Assembly (NCBI RefSeq): GCF_016862455.1
Contig: NZ_BOMZ01000114.1
Location: forward strand, 1-64,000
Direction of reading: 5' to 3'
Length of the DNA stretch: 64,000 bases
DNA from: Actinoplanes utahensis
Lineage (GTDB): Bacteria > Actinomycetota > Actinomycetes > Mycobacteriales > Micromonosporaceae
A model generated the notes under the pieces. That model had not been told where the DNA came from. It worked only from the letters and a program-made list of their open reading frames with translations, and made no database searches. Every line of letters begins with the position of its first letter. Positions within the stretch are counted from its first letter, which is position 1. A program made the translations under genes and the position numbers. Below are positions 8,062 to 17,505 of the stretch, one piece after another.

Positions 8062-9238
8062 TCACTTTCCGCGACGGAACGGGTTGCAGCGGCTGCGTGA
8101 CCTGCGGCTTCGCTTCTTGCTGATGGGTCGTTTTCCGGAAGGTGTTTCTTTTTCGGCGCAGCCTTCGGGCCGGTTCTTCGCTGCCTTCTCCTTGATGCGT
8201 TTGCGGGTGTGCCGCGATGCGGCCAGGACCAACGCGGCGGTGGCGTCTGCGCAGCGGCGCTGGCTGTCGGGTAGGACGCTGGTGTAGGTGTCGGCGGTGA
8301 CCACGATGCTGGAGTGCCCGAGCAGATCTTGGAGCGTCTTGAGGTCCGCGCCGGCCTCGTGCGCGAGGGAGGCGGCGCCGTGCCGCAGGTCGTGCAGCCG
8401 GACCGGGGGTAGGCCGGCGCGTTCGGTGACTTTCCGGAATCGGGTGGTGGCGTAGCTCGGGTTGATCGGTTCGCCGTCCTTGCGGGTGAAGACGTAGCCG
8501 GAGTCGACTCAGACCTGGTTGTTGCCGTGCCGCTTGTCGCGGTGGGCGGCCTGGCGGCTGCGGTGGGCGCGCAGGATCGCGACGGTGTGTTTGTCCAGGG
8601 CGACCGCCGGGTGTTCCCCGGTGAGCTCCCACTGTTCGACACGGCCTTCGGTCCAGACCTGGGCATGCGGGCGCCGGTACCCGGCGATCTCGACGTGCCG
8701 GGCCGGGTTCGACGCGATCAGCTCCTCGCACGGCCAGGTTCAGCGCCGCGCGCAGGGTGGTCCGCAGATGGTTGAGTGCCGATGGCGACTGCGGTTGACC
8801 TTTGGCGTTGGTGGTCTGGGCGATCTCGGCGAACACGGCACGCAGCAACGGCCCGTCGAGATCGGAAAGCCGGTAGTGGCCGAGCCGGGGGATGAGGACG
8901 AGCTCGACGTCGCGGGTGTAGTGCAACCGGGTCGTCGGCCGGATCCGGGTGCGGGTGTCGAACCAGTGCCGCAGCCACCGTTCGACGGTCCAGCCATCAC
9001 CGCAACGCTGGGCGGCGCTGTCGGCCAGATAGTCCTCTCGCGCCGCCCGGGCCGCGACCTGGGAGACGAACCCACCGCGGCGGATCCGCTCGGAGCGGCC
9101 GAACAGGTTCGGTGCCGAGCACTGGAAGTACCAGGAACCGTGGCCGCGCTCGGGCAATCGGGGGCAGTTCTGCTCCAGTCGTTTGCCCTGCTGGTTGCCG
9201 CATCCGCATCGTTTGAAGGTCTTGTTGTTGCTGGCCAT
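8062..9238 (-). pseudogene. Tyrosine integrase, dead copy 1
   Basis: Close relative of the intact integrase at 26745-28160. The N-terminus is sound: KTFKRCGCGNQQGKRLEQNC, SWYFQCSAPNLFGRSER, and the core-binding domain through HLRTTLRAALNLAV. Just after that a frameshift occurs (intact copy EELIDSNPARH). Then GEHPAV joins directly to ALDKHTVAILRAH, so about 85 residues present in the intact copy are deleted, including the catalytic region RGLRRGELCGLRW. An in-frame TGA then follows (NNQV*VDSGYVF). The C-terminal HDLRHGAASLAHEAG and LGHSSIVVTADTYTSV boxes remain. It cannot make an active recombinase. Confidence 0.88.
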
Positions 9239-9468
9239 GACTGTCCTCCGCCGTCGCGCTCGTTGTATCGAGCGTGATACCTGCGGCTCCCAAGAGGATT
9301 CCCCCGGAGGAGGGACCTGACGGGTTCCGACAGCCAGCCGAGCCCGGAAGACGCCTCACTCAATTGGGTCACGTCCACCGAAGTGGTGTATGACCTGGTC
9401 TTTCCCGGTACGCGAAGGCGGCCATCGCAGATCCTTCGGATTGTCTAGATCAGAAGGAGAGACCTGCG

Positions 9469-9720
9469 ATGGCCGCAGAACCGAGTCTGAACGTTGCCAG
9501 CCTGCTGCGCGAGCATCTTGAATCGGCGAGCCCTGATCTACTGCGGGCGATGGTGAAAACGTTCGCCGACGTGTTGATGTCGGCCGAGGTCGACGCGGTC
9601 TGCGGCGCCTAGTACGGCCAAGGCGAAGTGGTGATCGAGGGTTACTACTCCGATCGTGCTGAACGAATCGCCAACGAGCTCGCCACATCGCTGGGCGGGC
9701 GAGTTCAAGGCGACGACGAG
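9469..9720 (+). pseudogene. IS256-family transposase, N-terminal relic
   Basis: ATG at 9469 opens MAAEPSLNVASLLREHLESA then SPDLLRAMVKTFADVLMSAE and VDAVCGA, the familiar N-terminus of IS256/Mutator transposases, ending at TAG 9610. Sequence to about 9720 keeps a little coding character (YGQGEVVIEGYYSDRAERIA) but no longer matches the family. Immediately before the next gene, a frame ending SALGLLTEAKPAGIAFNLAA closes at about 9810 and looks like the tail of an unrelated lost gene. Confidence 0.65.
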
Positions 9721-9812
9721 GACTGAAGTTCTTGCCCGATTTCCTTCTCTCTGCCCTGGGCCTGCTGACCGAGGCGAAACCCGCCGGCATCGCCTTCAAC
9801 CTCGCCGCCTGA

Positions 9813-10487
9813 TCACTCCACCGGGATCTGGGCGGCGTAGCCCGCCTCCCAGGCGTACACGGCGACACCGACCCGGTTACGTACGTTCAGTTTGCGCTGG
9901 ATGTTCGCGACGTGGGTCTTCACCGTCCCGGGCGAGATGAACAGCTCCGCGGCGATGTCCGCGTTCGTCCTGCCCTCCGCGACCCGGCCGGCGATCTCCA
10001 CCTCCCGTGGTGTCAGCGCCTCGACCGGGACGGGCAGGGCCGGCGACGGCTGGGTGACGTGCTTGAGCAGCCGGACCGTGATCGACGGGCTGATCAGGCT
10101 GTCACCGGCCATCGCGGCCCGGACCGCCTCGATGATCAAGGTCGGGCCGGAACGCTTGAGCAGGAAACCCGAGGCGCCGTACCGCAGCGCGGGATACACG
10201 TACTCGTCTAGGTCGAAGGTGGTCACCACGACCACCTTCACCGCCCGGGTCACCGGCGAGGCGGCCATCCGGCGCGTCACCTCGATGCCGTCCATCCGGG
10301 GCATTCGCACGTCCACCAGCAACACGTCCGGGAGCGTGGTGGCTGCCGCCGCCAGCGCCTCCACCCCGTCGGCCGCCTCGCCGATCACCGTGATGTCCGG
10401 CTGGCTCTCCAGGATGCGCCGGAGGCCCTGCCGGACCATCGCTTGATCGTCGGCGATCAGCACTCGAATCCCCACCCGAAGCATCAT
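9813..10487 (-). CDS. NarL-family response regulator of the DUF4097/ABC operon
   Basis: 224 residues. The receiver domain has VLIADDQAMVRQGLRRIL, the phospho-acceptor in VLLVDVRMPRMDGIEV (Asp ~59), and the conserved Thr and Lys (VVVTTFD, FLLKRSG). The C-terminal LuxR-type HTH is LTPREVEIAGRVAEGRTNAD then IAAELFISPGTVKTHVANIQ. It is the last gene of a minus-strand run: kinase (13865-15073), DUF4097 lipoprotein, ABC ATPase, ABC permease, this regulator. It is therefore the probable output partner of that kinase and probably controls the operon itself. A later start near IRVLIADD is possible. Confidence 0.9.
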   Translation of the reverse strand: MMLRVGIRVLIADDQAMVRQGLRRILESQPDITVIGEAADGVEALAAAATTLPDVLLVDVRMPRMDGIEVTRRMAASPVTRAVKVVVVTTFDLDEYVYPALRYGASGFLLKRSGPTLIIEAVRAAMAGDSLISPSITVRLLKHVTQPSPALPVPVEALTPREVEIAGRVAEGRTNADIAAELFISPGTVKTHVANIQRKLNVRNRVGVAVYAWEAGYAAQIPVE

Positions 10488-10526
10488 GGCACGCCGCGTA
10501 CACAGAGGACGGCCCCGATCCGGTCG

Positions 10527-12125
10527 TCACGTTCGCACGTTGCGGCGTGCCGCCCCGGTCAGCAGCGTCACGGCCACCAGGACCACAGCGCCGGCGGTGA
10601 CCAGGAGCGGGCCGGGGCCGGCCGGCGCACCGTTCTCGCGGACGGCGCCCATCACGTCAACCGCGGCGATGCCGTTGATGGTCGCGTACCACCAGAGCAG
10701 GTAGAACGCCTGGAAGAGTCGGTGGGTACGGCTCAGCACACCCATCGCCAGAGCCAGCGACGGGATGAACAGCGCACCCGCCACGCAGGTCGATGCCCCG
10801 GCGGTGTCACCACCGGCCAGCATCCGGATCAGCGGTGCCAGACCGGTGAGGAGAGTCAGCACGACACCGGCGCCCCATTCGGCCACCAACCGGCGGCGGC
10901 TCCACGGGTAGGCGCCCAGAATGCCGTCCACACCGTACTCGACCCGCTGTGTGCCCAGCCGGGACCAGACCAGCACCGGCCAGATCCAGCCGACTGGCAG
11001 GACGAACTGCGTGACCGCTCCGAGCGGTAGGGCGAGACCGGCGACCATGATGGCCAGCACACCCAGCCACCACCAGCGCGAGACGCCCTGGACCAGGATC
11101 CGGAGTTCCCCGGCCACCAGCCTGCCGTACGCACCGCCCCGCTCCGGCGCCGGCAGCGACCGGATCGCCGGGGCGGCCACCTCGGGCCGGACCGGCGCCG
11201 CGATCCCGTGATGCCCACCACCGGAGGCCATCGGCATGAACGGCTCCGGAGCCGGGCCATGACGGCGGGCCGGGTCGAAGCGCGTGAACCACAGGGCCGG
11301 CGCCAGTGCCACCAGCAGCGCGAGCAGCACCATGGCGAGCCGGCCGGCGAGATAACCGGCGGAGATGTCCAAGCCGTCCCAGACGAATACCTTCAACGGC
11401 TCGTCCAGGTAGACCAGGCCGAGACTGAACCCGCCCCCGGTCATGTCGATGCCTTGCGCGGTCATGCTGTGCGCCATCGACGCGGCGACCTCGTGCACCC
11501 CGATCCCACCGAATAGCGCATCCGGCGACTGCCCGCCGATCGCCACCACCATCCAGACCACGAACCACACGATGTTGCCGAGCCCGGCCCGCAGCAACGG
11601 CACTGTCTCGAACAGCAGGGCCATACCGGCGGTGAAAGCCACCAACGGCAACGCCATCACCACGAACGGTGTCAGCAGGGCCACCGGCTCGACAGCGGTC
11701 TCCTCGCCGCGGGCCAGCTGCAGGATCAGAGCGGTCACCGCCAGCACGCCGACCATCGAGGACAGCACCAGGCAACTGCTGAGGAACTTGCCGGCCAGGT
11801 ACCGGACCGTGGGCATCGGCGTCGCGGCGATCAACTGCCCGACACCGGTGCTCCGATCCCGGCTCACCCCGTTGCGCACCACGTAGAAGCCGCCCAGAGT
11901 CAGCCACAGCGCGCTGGTCAGAGCGATCAGGGTGCCGGTGTAGGCGGAGTTGTAGACACCCCGGTACTCGCCGATGTACATGACCACCCAGCGGGCGTCG
12001 CCCTCCGGCGCGGCGAGATATCCCAGCGCGACAGCGGCCAGCAGGATCACCGCGTACGCCGGGCGCCGCACCCGGTCCCGGAAGTCGGCCGTCGTCAGGG
12101 CGATCACATCCCGTACCGCCATCAC
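10527..12125 (-). CDS. ABC-2 type transporter permease
   Basis: 532 residues with about twelve hydrophobic segments in two halves separated by a hydrophilic stretch near residues 290-340 (RFDPARRHGPAPEPF...SLPAPERGGAYGRLVAGELR). Such twin-half ABC-2 membrane subunits typically export antibiotics, lantibiotics or lipids. The start overlaps the stop of the ATPase gene by 4 bases (ATGA type), so the two are translationally coupled and form the transporter. The substrate is unknown. Confidence 0.85.
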   Translation of the reverse strand: MMAVRDVIALTTADFRDRVRRPAYAVILLAAVALGYLAAPEGDARWVVMYIGEYRGVYNSAYTGTLIALTSALWLTLGGFYVVRNGVSRDRSTGVGQLIAATPMPTVRYLAGKFLSSCLVLSSMVGVLAVTALILQLARGEETAVEPVALLTPFVVMALPLVAFTAGMALLFETVPLLRAGLGNIVWFVVWMVVAIGGQSPDALFGGIGVHEVAASMAHSMTAQGIDMTGGGFSLGLVYLDEPLKVFVWDGLDISAGYLAGRLAMVLLALLVALAPALWFTRFDPARRHGPAPEPFMPMASGGGHHGIAAPVRPEVAAPAIRSLPAPERGGAYGRLVAGELRILVQGVSRWWWLGVLAIMVAGLALPLGAVTQFVLPVGWIWPVLVWSRLGTQRVEYGVDGILGAYPWSRRRLVAEWGAGVVLTLLTGLAPLIRMLAGGDTAGASTCVAGALFIPSLALAMGVLSRTHRLFQAFYLLWWYATINGIAAVDVMGAVRENGAPAGPGPLLVTAGAVVLVAVTLLTGAARRNVRT

Positions 12126-13009
12126 CGCACCGCCGCCGTCTGCCCGGCGCCGAAATTGATCACCGCGAGGTAGGCGTCCTCCAGATCGGGCGCGACCCGC
12201 ACCCAGTCCGGCCCCGGCGGCGCCGGCGAGAGAAGCCGGACCCGGACACCCGCGGCGGTACGCGCCAACCGGCTGATGAGGAACCGGTGCTGCAGGCCGG
12301 CGACCCGGTCAGCGGCGACCACGAGCTCCCAGACCTGCCCGTCCACCCGGCGGAGCAACGCCTCGGGCGTGTCCCGGCACAGCAGCCGCCCCTGGTCGAC
12401 AACGGCGATGTCGGACGCCACCGACTCCACATCGGACACGATGTGGGTGGATAGCATCACCACCCGGTCGGCGGCCAGGTCGCTGAGCAGATTACGGAAC
12501 CGGACCCGCTCCTCCGGGTCGAGACCGGCCGTCGGTTCGTCCACGATGATCACTTGCGGGTCGGCGAGCAGCGCCTGAGCGATCCCGACCCGGCGCAGCA
12601 TGCCGCCGGAGTACTTGCCCAGCGGCCGCTTCACCGCCTCGGTCAGGTTCACCAGCTGCAGAAGCTCGTCGATGCGTGTCTTCGCGGACCGCGCCGACAG
12701 GCCCTTCGCCGCCGCCAGATAGCCCAGGAACTCCCGCGACGTGAGGTTGGGGTAAACCCCGAAATCCTGCGGCAGGTAACCGAGGGTGCGGCGCAGCACG
12801 TCCGGCTTGGCCACCACGTCGGCGCCGTGGAACAGCACCTGCCCGGAGGTGGGCTTGGTGACGGTGGACGCGATCCGCATGAGCGACGACTTGCCGGCGC
12901 CGTTCGGGCCGAGAAGTCCCAGCAAGCCGGGTTCCATCCGCAGCGTCACACCGTCGACGGCGCGCTTGTTCCCGGGATAGACCTTGGTGATGCCGATCAG
13001 TTCCAGCAT
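12122..13009 (-). CDS. ABC transporter ATP-binding protein
   Basis: 295 residues. Walker A is LLGPNGAGKSSLMR (~35), the Q-loop is GYLPQDFGVYPN, the signature is YSGGMLRRVGIAQAL (~137), Walker B is VIIVDEPTAGLDPEER, and the switch histidine is in VMLSTHIVSD. The C-terminal ~90 residues are a regulatory tail usual in drug- or lantibiotic-exporting ABC ATPases (CcmA/DrrA/BcrA type). It pairs with the permease overlapping its 3' end. Start ATG at 13009, 12 bases after the lipoprotein stop. Confidence 0.93.
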   Translation of the reverse strand: MLELIGITKVYPGNKRAVDGVTLRMEPGLLGLLGPNGAGKSSLMRIASTVTKPTSGQVLFHGADVVAKPDVLRRTLGYLPQDFGVYPNLTSREFLGYLAAAKGLSARSAKTRIDELLQLVNLTEAVKRPLGKYSGGMLRRVGIAQALLADPQVIIVDEPTAGLDPEERVRFRNLLSDLAADRVVMLSTHIVSDVESVASDIAVVDQGRLLCRDTPEALLRRVDGQVWELVVAADRVAGLQHRFLISRLARTAAGVRVRLLSPAPPGPDWVRVAPDLEDAYLAVINFGAGQTAAVR

Positions 13010-13021
13010 GGTGACGGGCCT

Positions 13022-13768
13022 CTAGCCGGCGCGGCGGACGCGGGCGGTGCCATCCGCGGCGGCGACGTTGACGGACCGGCTGCTGCGGCTGTCCGAGGCG
13101 AGGCTGCCGGAGTCGGCACCTTTCACCCGGTACGTGCTCGCGTCGTTCGGAAGCGTCACCTCGACCGATCCACTCGCGCTCGCCTTGACACTGCGGGGCG
13201 CCGCGGCGAAGGCCAGCCTGATGCTGCCGTCGCCGGTCGTCTTCGCCGTGACATCGGCCGACCTGGCGTCGGCGACCGTGATGGCGCCGCCGGCGCTCAC
13301 CAGGTTCAGCCGCCCGGCCGGGCCGGTGGCCTGCAACGATCCGTCGTCGGAGAGAGAGGCGTCCACGTCGCCGGCCACCGCGGCGAGAGTGATCCGGCTG
13401 CCTGAGGCCACCATGCGGATCCCGGCGCCCTTCGGCACGGCCACGGTGTACTTGGCGTCGCACTCGAGCGTAAGCCCCGAGCAGTGCGACCGGAGTTTCA
13501 AGGTGTCACCGGCCATCGACCAGGAGGCGTTGCCCTCACCCGCCGCCTTGCCGAACAGCTCGCGCCGCACCTCCACCGCGTCGCCCGGCCCCTCCTCCAC
13601 CCGGACGGCGGCCTCGGCGACCTCGATCCGGACCGTATCGCCGGCAAACGGGAAACTTTGTGATTCGGTTTTGGCCGGTACGTCCGCGCCGGCGCCGCAT
13701 GCCGCGATTCCCGAACAGGCGGCCACCGCGAGAACGGCGGCGACAACACGCTTTCCATCCGCATTCAT
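13022..13768 (-). CDS. DUF4097-type lipoprotein
   Basis: 248 residues. The N-terminus MNADGKRVVAAVLAVAACSG then IAACGAG is a lipoprotein signal with a likely lipobox at IAAC (Cys ~24). The rest is a repetitive beta-helix-like domain of short strands (for example DTVRIEVAEAAVRVEE, GIRMVASGSRITLAAVAG, RLNLVSAGGAITVADA and RSVKASASGSVEVTLP), characteristic of DUF4097 'putative adhesin' proteins. In LiaF/LiaG-type systems such domains accompany membrane-stress two-component systems. Here it lies between the sensor kinase and the ABC exporter, so an accessory role in sensing the exported or envelope-active compound is a reasonable inference. Confidence 0.78.
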   Translation of the reverse strand: MNADGKRVVAAVLAVAACSGIAACGAGADVPAKTESQSFPFAGDTVRIEVAEAAVRVEEGPGDAVEVRRELFGKAAGEGNASWSMAGDTLKLRSHCSGLTLECDAKYTVAVPKGAGIRMVASGSRITLAAVAGDVDASLSDDGSLQATGPAGRLNLVSAGGAITVADARSADVTAKTTGDGSIRLAFAAAPRSVKASASGSVEVTLPNDASTYRVKGADSGSLASDSRSSRSVNVAAADGTARVRRAG

Positions 13769-13864
13769 TCTGAAAACCTCCGACCAGTTGCCTCGTTGAT
13801 GAATTCAGTCTGTCGACGGGCGCCGGGCCGGACATCTGCCGAACGGGAGAGATGCGGGCACTTT

Positions 13865-15073
13865 TCAGGACCGGCCGGGCGGACCCATTGGGAAGACACA
13901 ACGGACCTGCCACCCCTGCTCGGTACGCCCGGTGTCCAGCCGGCCGCCGAGCGCGCGCACCCGCTCCGCCAGGCCGGCCAGACCGGTGCCGCCGCCGGTC
14001 CGCCGGCGCAACAGGCCACCACCGGAACGGCCGTTGTCGGCCACACTGACCTCGATCTCCGGCCCCGGCAGCGAACGCACCCGGACCTGCACCTCGGTGG
14101 CCCGCGGCGCATGCCGGCGCACGTTCGTCAGCGCTTCCAGCACCACGGCGTACGAGGTGGCCTCCCGTTCCGGATCCAGCACCCCGGTCAGCTCGGCGGG
14201 CAGGTCCAGAACGGCGGTCATCGCCACGCCCGAGGAGAACCGTTCAGTCAGCGAGCCCAGGTCGGCCAGCCGGTGCACCCGGGCCGGGGCGGCGATCTCG
14301 TCCCCGTCACCGCCCGGCCCGCGCAGCGTGCGCACGGTCTGATCCATCGTCTCCAGGGCCCGTAGGCCCGCCGCCTCGATCTGCGCGAACATGTCCCTCA
14401 CCCGGTCCGCGTCGGCCGGGCCGAGCTGGCCCGCCTGCGCCTCGAGCACGATGCCGGTGACCTCGTGGGCGACGAAGTCGTGCAGGTCACCGGCGAGGCG
14501 CAGACGTTGCGTACGCTGCGCCTCGCGCACGGCGAGCCGGCGCCGGCGGTCCTGTCCCCGCAGATACAGTCCGACCCCCACGGCGAGCGCCACCGGGAAC
14601 AGCGCCAGCATCACCATCAGGATCGAGCCGTTCAGTACGGACCGGTCCATCCGCGCCGTGAACCGCAGCGGCAACAGCAGCGCCGCCACGACGACCAGAC
14701 CGCCGACCCAGAACACCCGGCGGTGGGGCGCCAGACGGATCACCAGACCGGTCGACACCACCAGCGCCAGCATCTCGAACGGCAGCCAGAACAGCGCCAG
14801 ACCGTGTGGTCCCGGATAGATCACGTCGATGGTCAGCGACATCCCCGCCGTCGCCGCGACCGCCGTACTCAACGAGACGCCACGCACCGGCCACCGGAAG
14901 AACGCCACCGCCGTCGCCACCGCCGCCGGAACAGCGACCACCCATCCCACCGGCGGAGCGAGCACCACCGGACTCAGTACCAGAAGCGCCAGCACCACAC
15001 CCCACGCATTCCGGTCACGCCACACCGCGAGCGTTTTATTTCCCATGGCGGCCAGGGTAGGCGGAGGATTCAT
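13865..15073 (-). CDS. Sensor histidine kinase (HisKA_3) of the DUF4097/ABC operon
   Basis: 402 residues. About six membrane segments (~20-165) are followed by a dimerisation/phosphoacceptor helix RLRLAGDLHDFVAHEVTGIV (His ~203) and an HATPase domain (YAVVLEALTNVRRHAPRATE; G-boxes VSVADNGRSGGG and GTGLAGLAERVRALGG). This is the NarL-partner class of kinase. The ATG at 15073 is the ORF start; a second ATG nine codons later (MGNKTLAV) is possible. It opens the five-gene minus-strand operon ending with the regulator at 9813. Confidence 0.9.
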   Translation of the reverse strand: MNPPPTLAAMGNKTLAVWRDRNAWGVVLALLVLSPVVLAPPVGWVVAVPAAVATAVAFFRWPVRGVSLSTAVAATAGMSLTIDVIYPGPHGLALFWLPFEMLALVVSTGLVIRLAPHRRVFWVGGLVVVAALLLPLRFTARMDRSVLNGSILMVMLALFPVALAVGVGLYLRGQDRRRRLAVREAQRTQRLRLAGDLHDFVAHEVTGIVLEAQAGQLGPADADRVRDMFAQIEAAGLRALETMDQTVRTLRGPGGDGDEIAAPARVHRLADLGSLTERFSSGVAMTAVLDLPAELTGVLDPEREATSYAVVLEALTNVRRHAPRATEVQVRVRSLPGPEIEVSVADNGRSGGGLLRRRTGGGTGLAGLAERVRALGGRLDTGRTEQGWQVRCVFPMGPPGRS

Positions 15074-15168
15074 AGGCGGCCGTCGCTAGCATTTCAACTC
15101 GCCGCACAAATCTGCCGTTCCGCCGATATTTGAACGCCAGGCGGCCGGCAACCCCGGAGGCAGCGAAA

Positions 15169-15197
15169 CGGGGCCGGCTCCGAAGAGCCGACCCCGC
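15169..15197 (-). terminator. Hairpin downstream of the acyl-CoA dehydrogenase relic
   Basis: GGGGCCGGCTC and GAGCCGACCCC pair with one mismatch around a CGAA loop. It lies 20 bases beyond the original stop codon of the acyl-CoA dehydrogenase fragment on the minus strand, so it is probably that gene's surviving terminator. It could also insulate the kinase operon promoter. Confidence 0.6.
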
Positions 15198-15216
15198 CCC
15201 GCGAGAACCCGCTTTC

Positions 15217-15287
15217 TCAGCCCTTCAGCAGCTGCCGCGCATCACGATCCGCTGCACCTGGTTCGTACCCTCGTAGATCTGGATGCT
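15217..15287 (-). pseudogene. Acyl-CoA dehydrogenase, C-terminal relic
   Basis: The minus strand reads IQIYEGTNQVQRIVM, the near-invariant tail of acyl-CoA dehydrogenases (YEGTNQIQR). A single missing base after the Met codon shifts the frame. Restoring it gives MARQLLKG and the stop at 15217-15219. Upstream homology stops abruptly at about 15288, which marks a recombination junction. Confidence 0.75.
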
Positions 15288-16048
15288 CTACGAGAGCACC
15301 TGTTCTGAACTGCGAAACTCCCCATCCCAGGGGGCTCGGCCAGGATTTGGCCAGGGCGCCCAGGACTCGTCTTATCTGTCGTGGTCAAGGTCGCTCTCTT
15401 TCACAGAGTTGGTGCCCGCTCAGGTGATCCGACTACGGATCGCCGGGCACTCGCCACGTCGCAACTAACGCAACCAGCATCACCACGTTGTGTCGCAAGC
15501 CCGGAAGCTCTCCGCAGCTTCGCCGGACGACGCCGGAGCCCGCTATGCCGACCTGTGAATAGCTGTTAGGCGCGGTCTGCGTAAGAGCGACGGAAGGAAG
15601 GCGATGTGCAGGATTCCTTTGATCTTTACCCTTAGGCTTGGTGCGGGCGATTCGCCTGGTTTAGAGCTATTCCGGAGCGTGCCATCGCTCGCGGATCGGG
15701 TCGTGCTGGGTGACAGCGCCTGCTGCGGTTCCGTCAGCCCGCCAGGCTTGCCGACCGCCCTGCCGTGATGGCGATCATGCCTCGGCGTGGCCGACAATGA
15801 ACGTAGAGAAGATGCGCGGCTGCTCCTGAGTAGCCACGTACTGCGGCATGAGCCATAGAGCGGCCGATCCGAGTGCTCCAGGTTTCTCATCGGGCATGGG
15901 GCCCCGACGACGCTGGCTCAGTGCAGCAGGCTCCTCTGCGGGCGCTCGACTGCGCTCGCGCCGAACACCGTGGTGCCCATTCGCCGGCATCACGAAGCGG
16001 GACGCGGGTCACTGAGCCTGCACCGAACCATGGGCTGCGATCAGGAAG
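15288..16048. other. Gene-poor scrambled region
   Basis: About 760 bases with no frame showing actinobacterial codon bias over a useful length. Frames of 60-115 codons on both strands are Ser/Arg/Pro-rich and resemble shadows. It begins exactly where the acyl-CoA dehydrogenase relic is cut and leads into further relics, so it is read as debris of insertions and deletions. Confidence 0.45.
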
Positions 16049-16417
16049 GTGGGCTCAAGCGTTGACGCCCAGCACCGCGGGTTAGGACGACCTAGCGTGG
16101 GGATTTCCGTGGCAATCGTCGCGGTCATCTCCCTCTCGGCCGTGCTGTCGGTTCTTCTTCTGGCTTGGTACTCGGTGAGCGTTGCCAGACGTCGAGGTGG
16201 CAAGACATGGATCGAGTTGCATGCCGCAGGCATCGTCCACTTCAGGTTTGGGACGGAGATCAATCCCTCCCTCGGCGACCGAAGCGCCACAAACCAGGAC
16301 TCAGTCGAAACCGCGCCCGACGCGGTGGCGATTGAGCCACCTCCAGCGGAGAAGTCAAGCAGGCGCCGACGATCACGGTCGAAGCCGCGCGACAACCTTC
16401 CGAAGGAGGTGGGGTGA
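16049..16417 (+). CDS. Possible small single-pass membrane protein
   Basis: Up to 122 residues; a GTG at about 16097 would start it just before the membrane segment. The recognisable part is GISVAIVAVISLSAVLSVLL then LAWYSVSVARRRGGKTWIEL, followed by a short soluble tail ending in an Arg/Lys-rich stretch (KSSRRRRSRSKPRDN). One hydrophobic helix with a positive flank is plausible for a real small membrane protein. The gene stands among relics, has no clear ribosome site and matches no family I know. Confidence 0.35.
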   Translation: MGSSVDAQHRGLGRPSVGISVAIVAVISLSAVLSVLLLAWYSVSVARRRGGKTWIELHAAGIVHFRFGTEINPSLGDRSATNQDSVETAPDAVAIEPPPAEKSSRRRRSRSKPRDNLPKEVG

Positions 16418-16676
16418 CATAGATGTCGGCGGCGTGTCCTCAGCGGGCGCGCCGCTCGTCTTCCACTGGCGCGGAGCCGCTGAGGCCTCGGACCGCTGCG
16501 ACGTGTGGCAACGCCCATGGAAGCTGGCAAAGGCCGGTGCGACCTCTGACATCAACGAGGTCGAGAGTATGGGCCGGATCCACCTGGAAAGGTCCAGCAG
16601 TACATCGCCGACGGCGTGATTGCTGGCGTCGGATCAGTATCCGGCCGAGTTCGCTGCTCAATGAACATGAACGCTC

Positions 16677-17159
16677 CTACCCCGTTTCGGACCCTGGGAA
16701 GCCATAGGTTCGCATCGCCACCCAGCCGGCGCCGGTACGGGACGCCAGGACGACCGGAAGCCGCTGTGCGGCGACCTCGAGATGGGGACCCACGGTGTTG
16801 GGGGACAGGCCGCGGCGTCCGGCGAGCCATTCGGTGAGGTAGGCGCCGGTGGTGGTCGGCATGTTGGCGGGGACACCGGCGCGGACGCGGGCGGCGACGG
16901 TGTCGAGGCTGGGTAGCGGGATGCCGTTCTTGCAAGCCTGCAGCATGTCGCCGATCTGGACGGCGAGGCCGGTGTCGTCCCCGGCGAGGGCGAGTAGCGA
17001 GCGGGCGTGGTCGAGTTCGGCGCGGGTGGTGTCGCGGTCGTCGAACCCGTTGCGGCGCAGCACCCGCCGGTTCTGCCGGGGTGCGACCGGTAGTTCGAGT
17101 TGGTAGCCCCAGGTGCCGTGGGTGGTGCTCCACGACCCGCCGGAGCGGTCACACATCAC
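16677..17159 (-). pseudogene. Tyrosine recombinase, N-terminal fragment
   Basis: The minus strand gives MCDRSGGSWSTTHGTWGYQL, RRVLRRNGFDDRDTTRAELD, LAVQIGDMLQ and AYLTEWLAGRRGLSPNTV. These correspond to the arm-binding and start of the SAM-like core-binding domain of actinomycete integrases. After SPNTV the match is lost and no catalytic domain follows, so the gene is a 3'-truncated relic. It differs clearly from the three related integrases of the tRNA-Arg array, so it came from another element. Confidence 0.6.
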
Positions 17160-17161
17160 AG

Positions 17162-17390
17162 GCGCCGGACCCGCACCTCGACTACGACACCACGACCTGC
17201 CACCGGCGGGGCAGCGATCCGCCGCCGGTGATAGGCATGCACCCGCCCTGTGAGCTGATCACATAAAGGGCAGGCCACCGGCAACCCCTGCGTCCGCGCC
17301 GTCACCCTCACGACCGTGTCCGGGTCGACGACTTCGTCGATGACCAGCGAAGACAGCTCCGGAAGCAGGGTCCGGATCGAACCAGGATCA
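17162..17390 (-). pseudogene. ISL3-family transposase, N-terminal relic
   Basis: The minus strand reads LLPELSSLVIDEVVDPDTVV, RVTARTQGLPVACPLCDQLT, GRVHAYHRRRIAAPPVAGRG and VVVEVRVRRL, then TGA. This is the N-terminal domain of ISL3 transposases, with the CPxC half of the zinc-binding motif and the typical VAGR...VRR sequence. The second cysteine pair and the catalytic domain are missing. It abuts the integrase fragment at about 17160. Confidence 0.68.
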
Positions 17391-17505
17391 CACCGCCGTC
17401 AGCCTGCCGCATAACAACCGACCACATCGGACCGCGCACCACCGTTTCTGCGCTAGAACCGTTTTTCTCTTGCAGTCCCTACCCTTGGGCTCGGTGGGGA
17501 GCTGT

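Noticed and set aside
9613..9812. A complete small gene between the IS256 relic and the response regulator
   Set aside because: Two different frames show short stretches of coding character but neither has a start and recognisable domain; treated as mixed debris.
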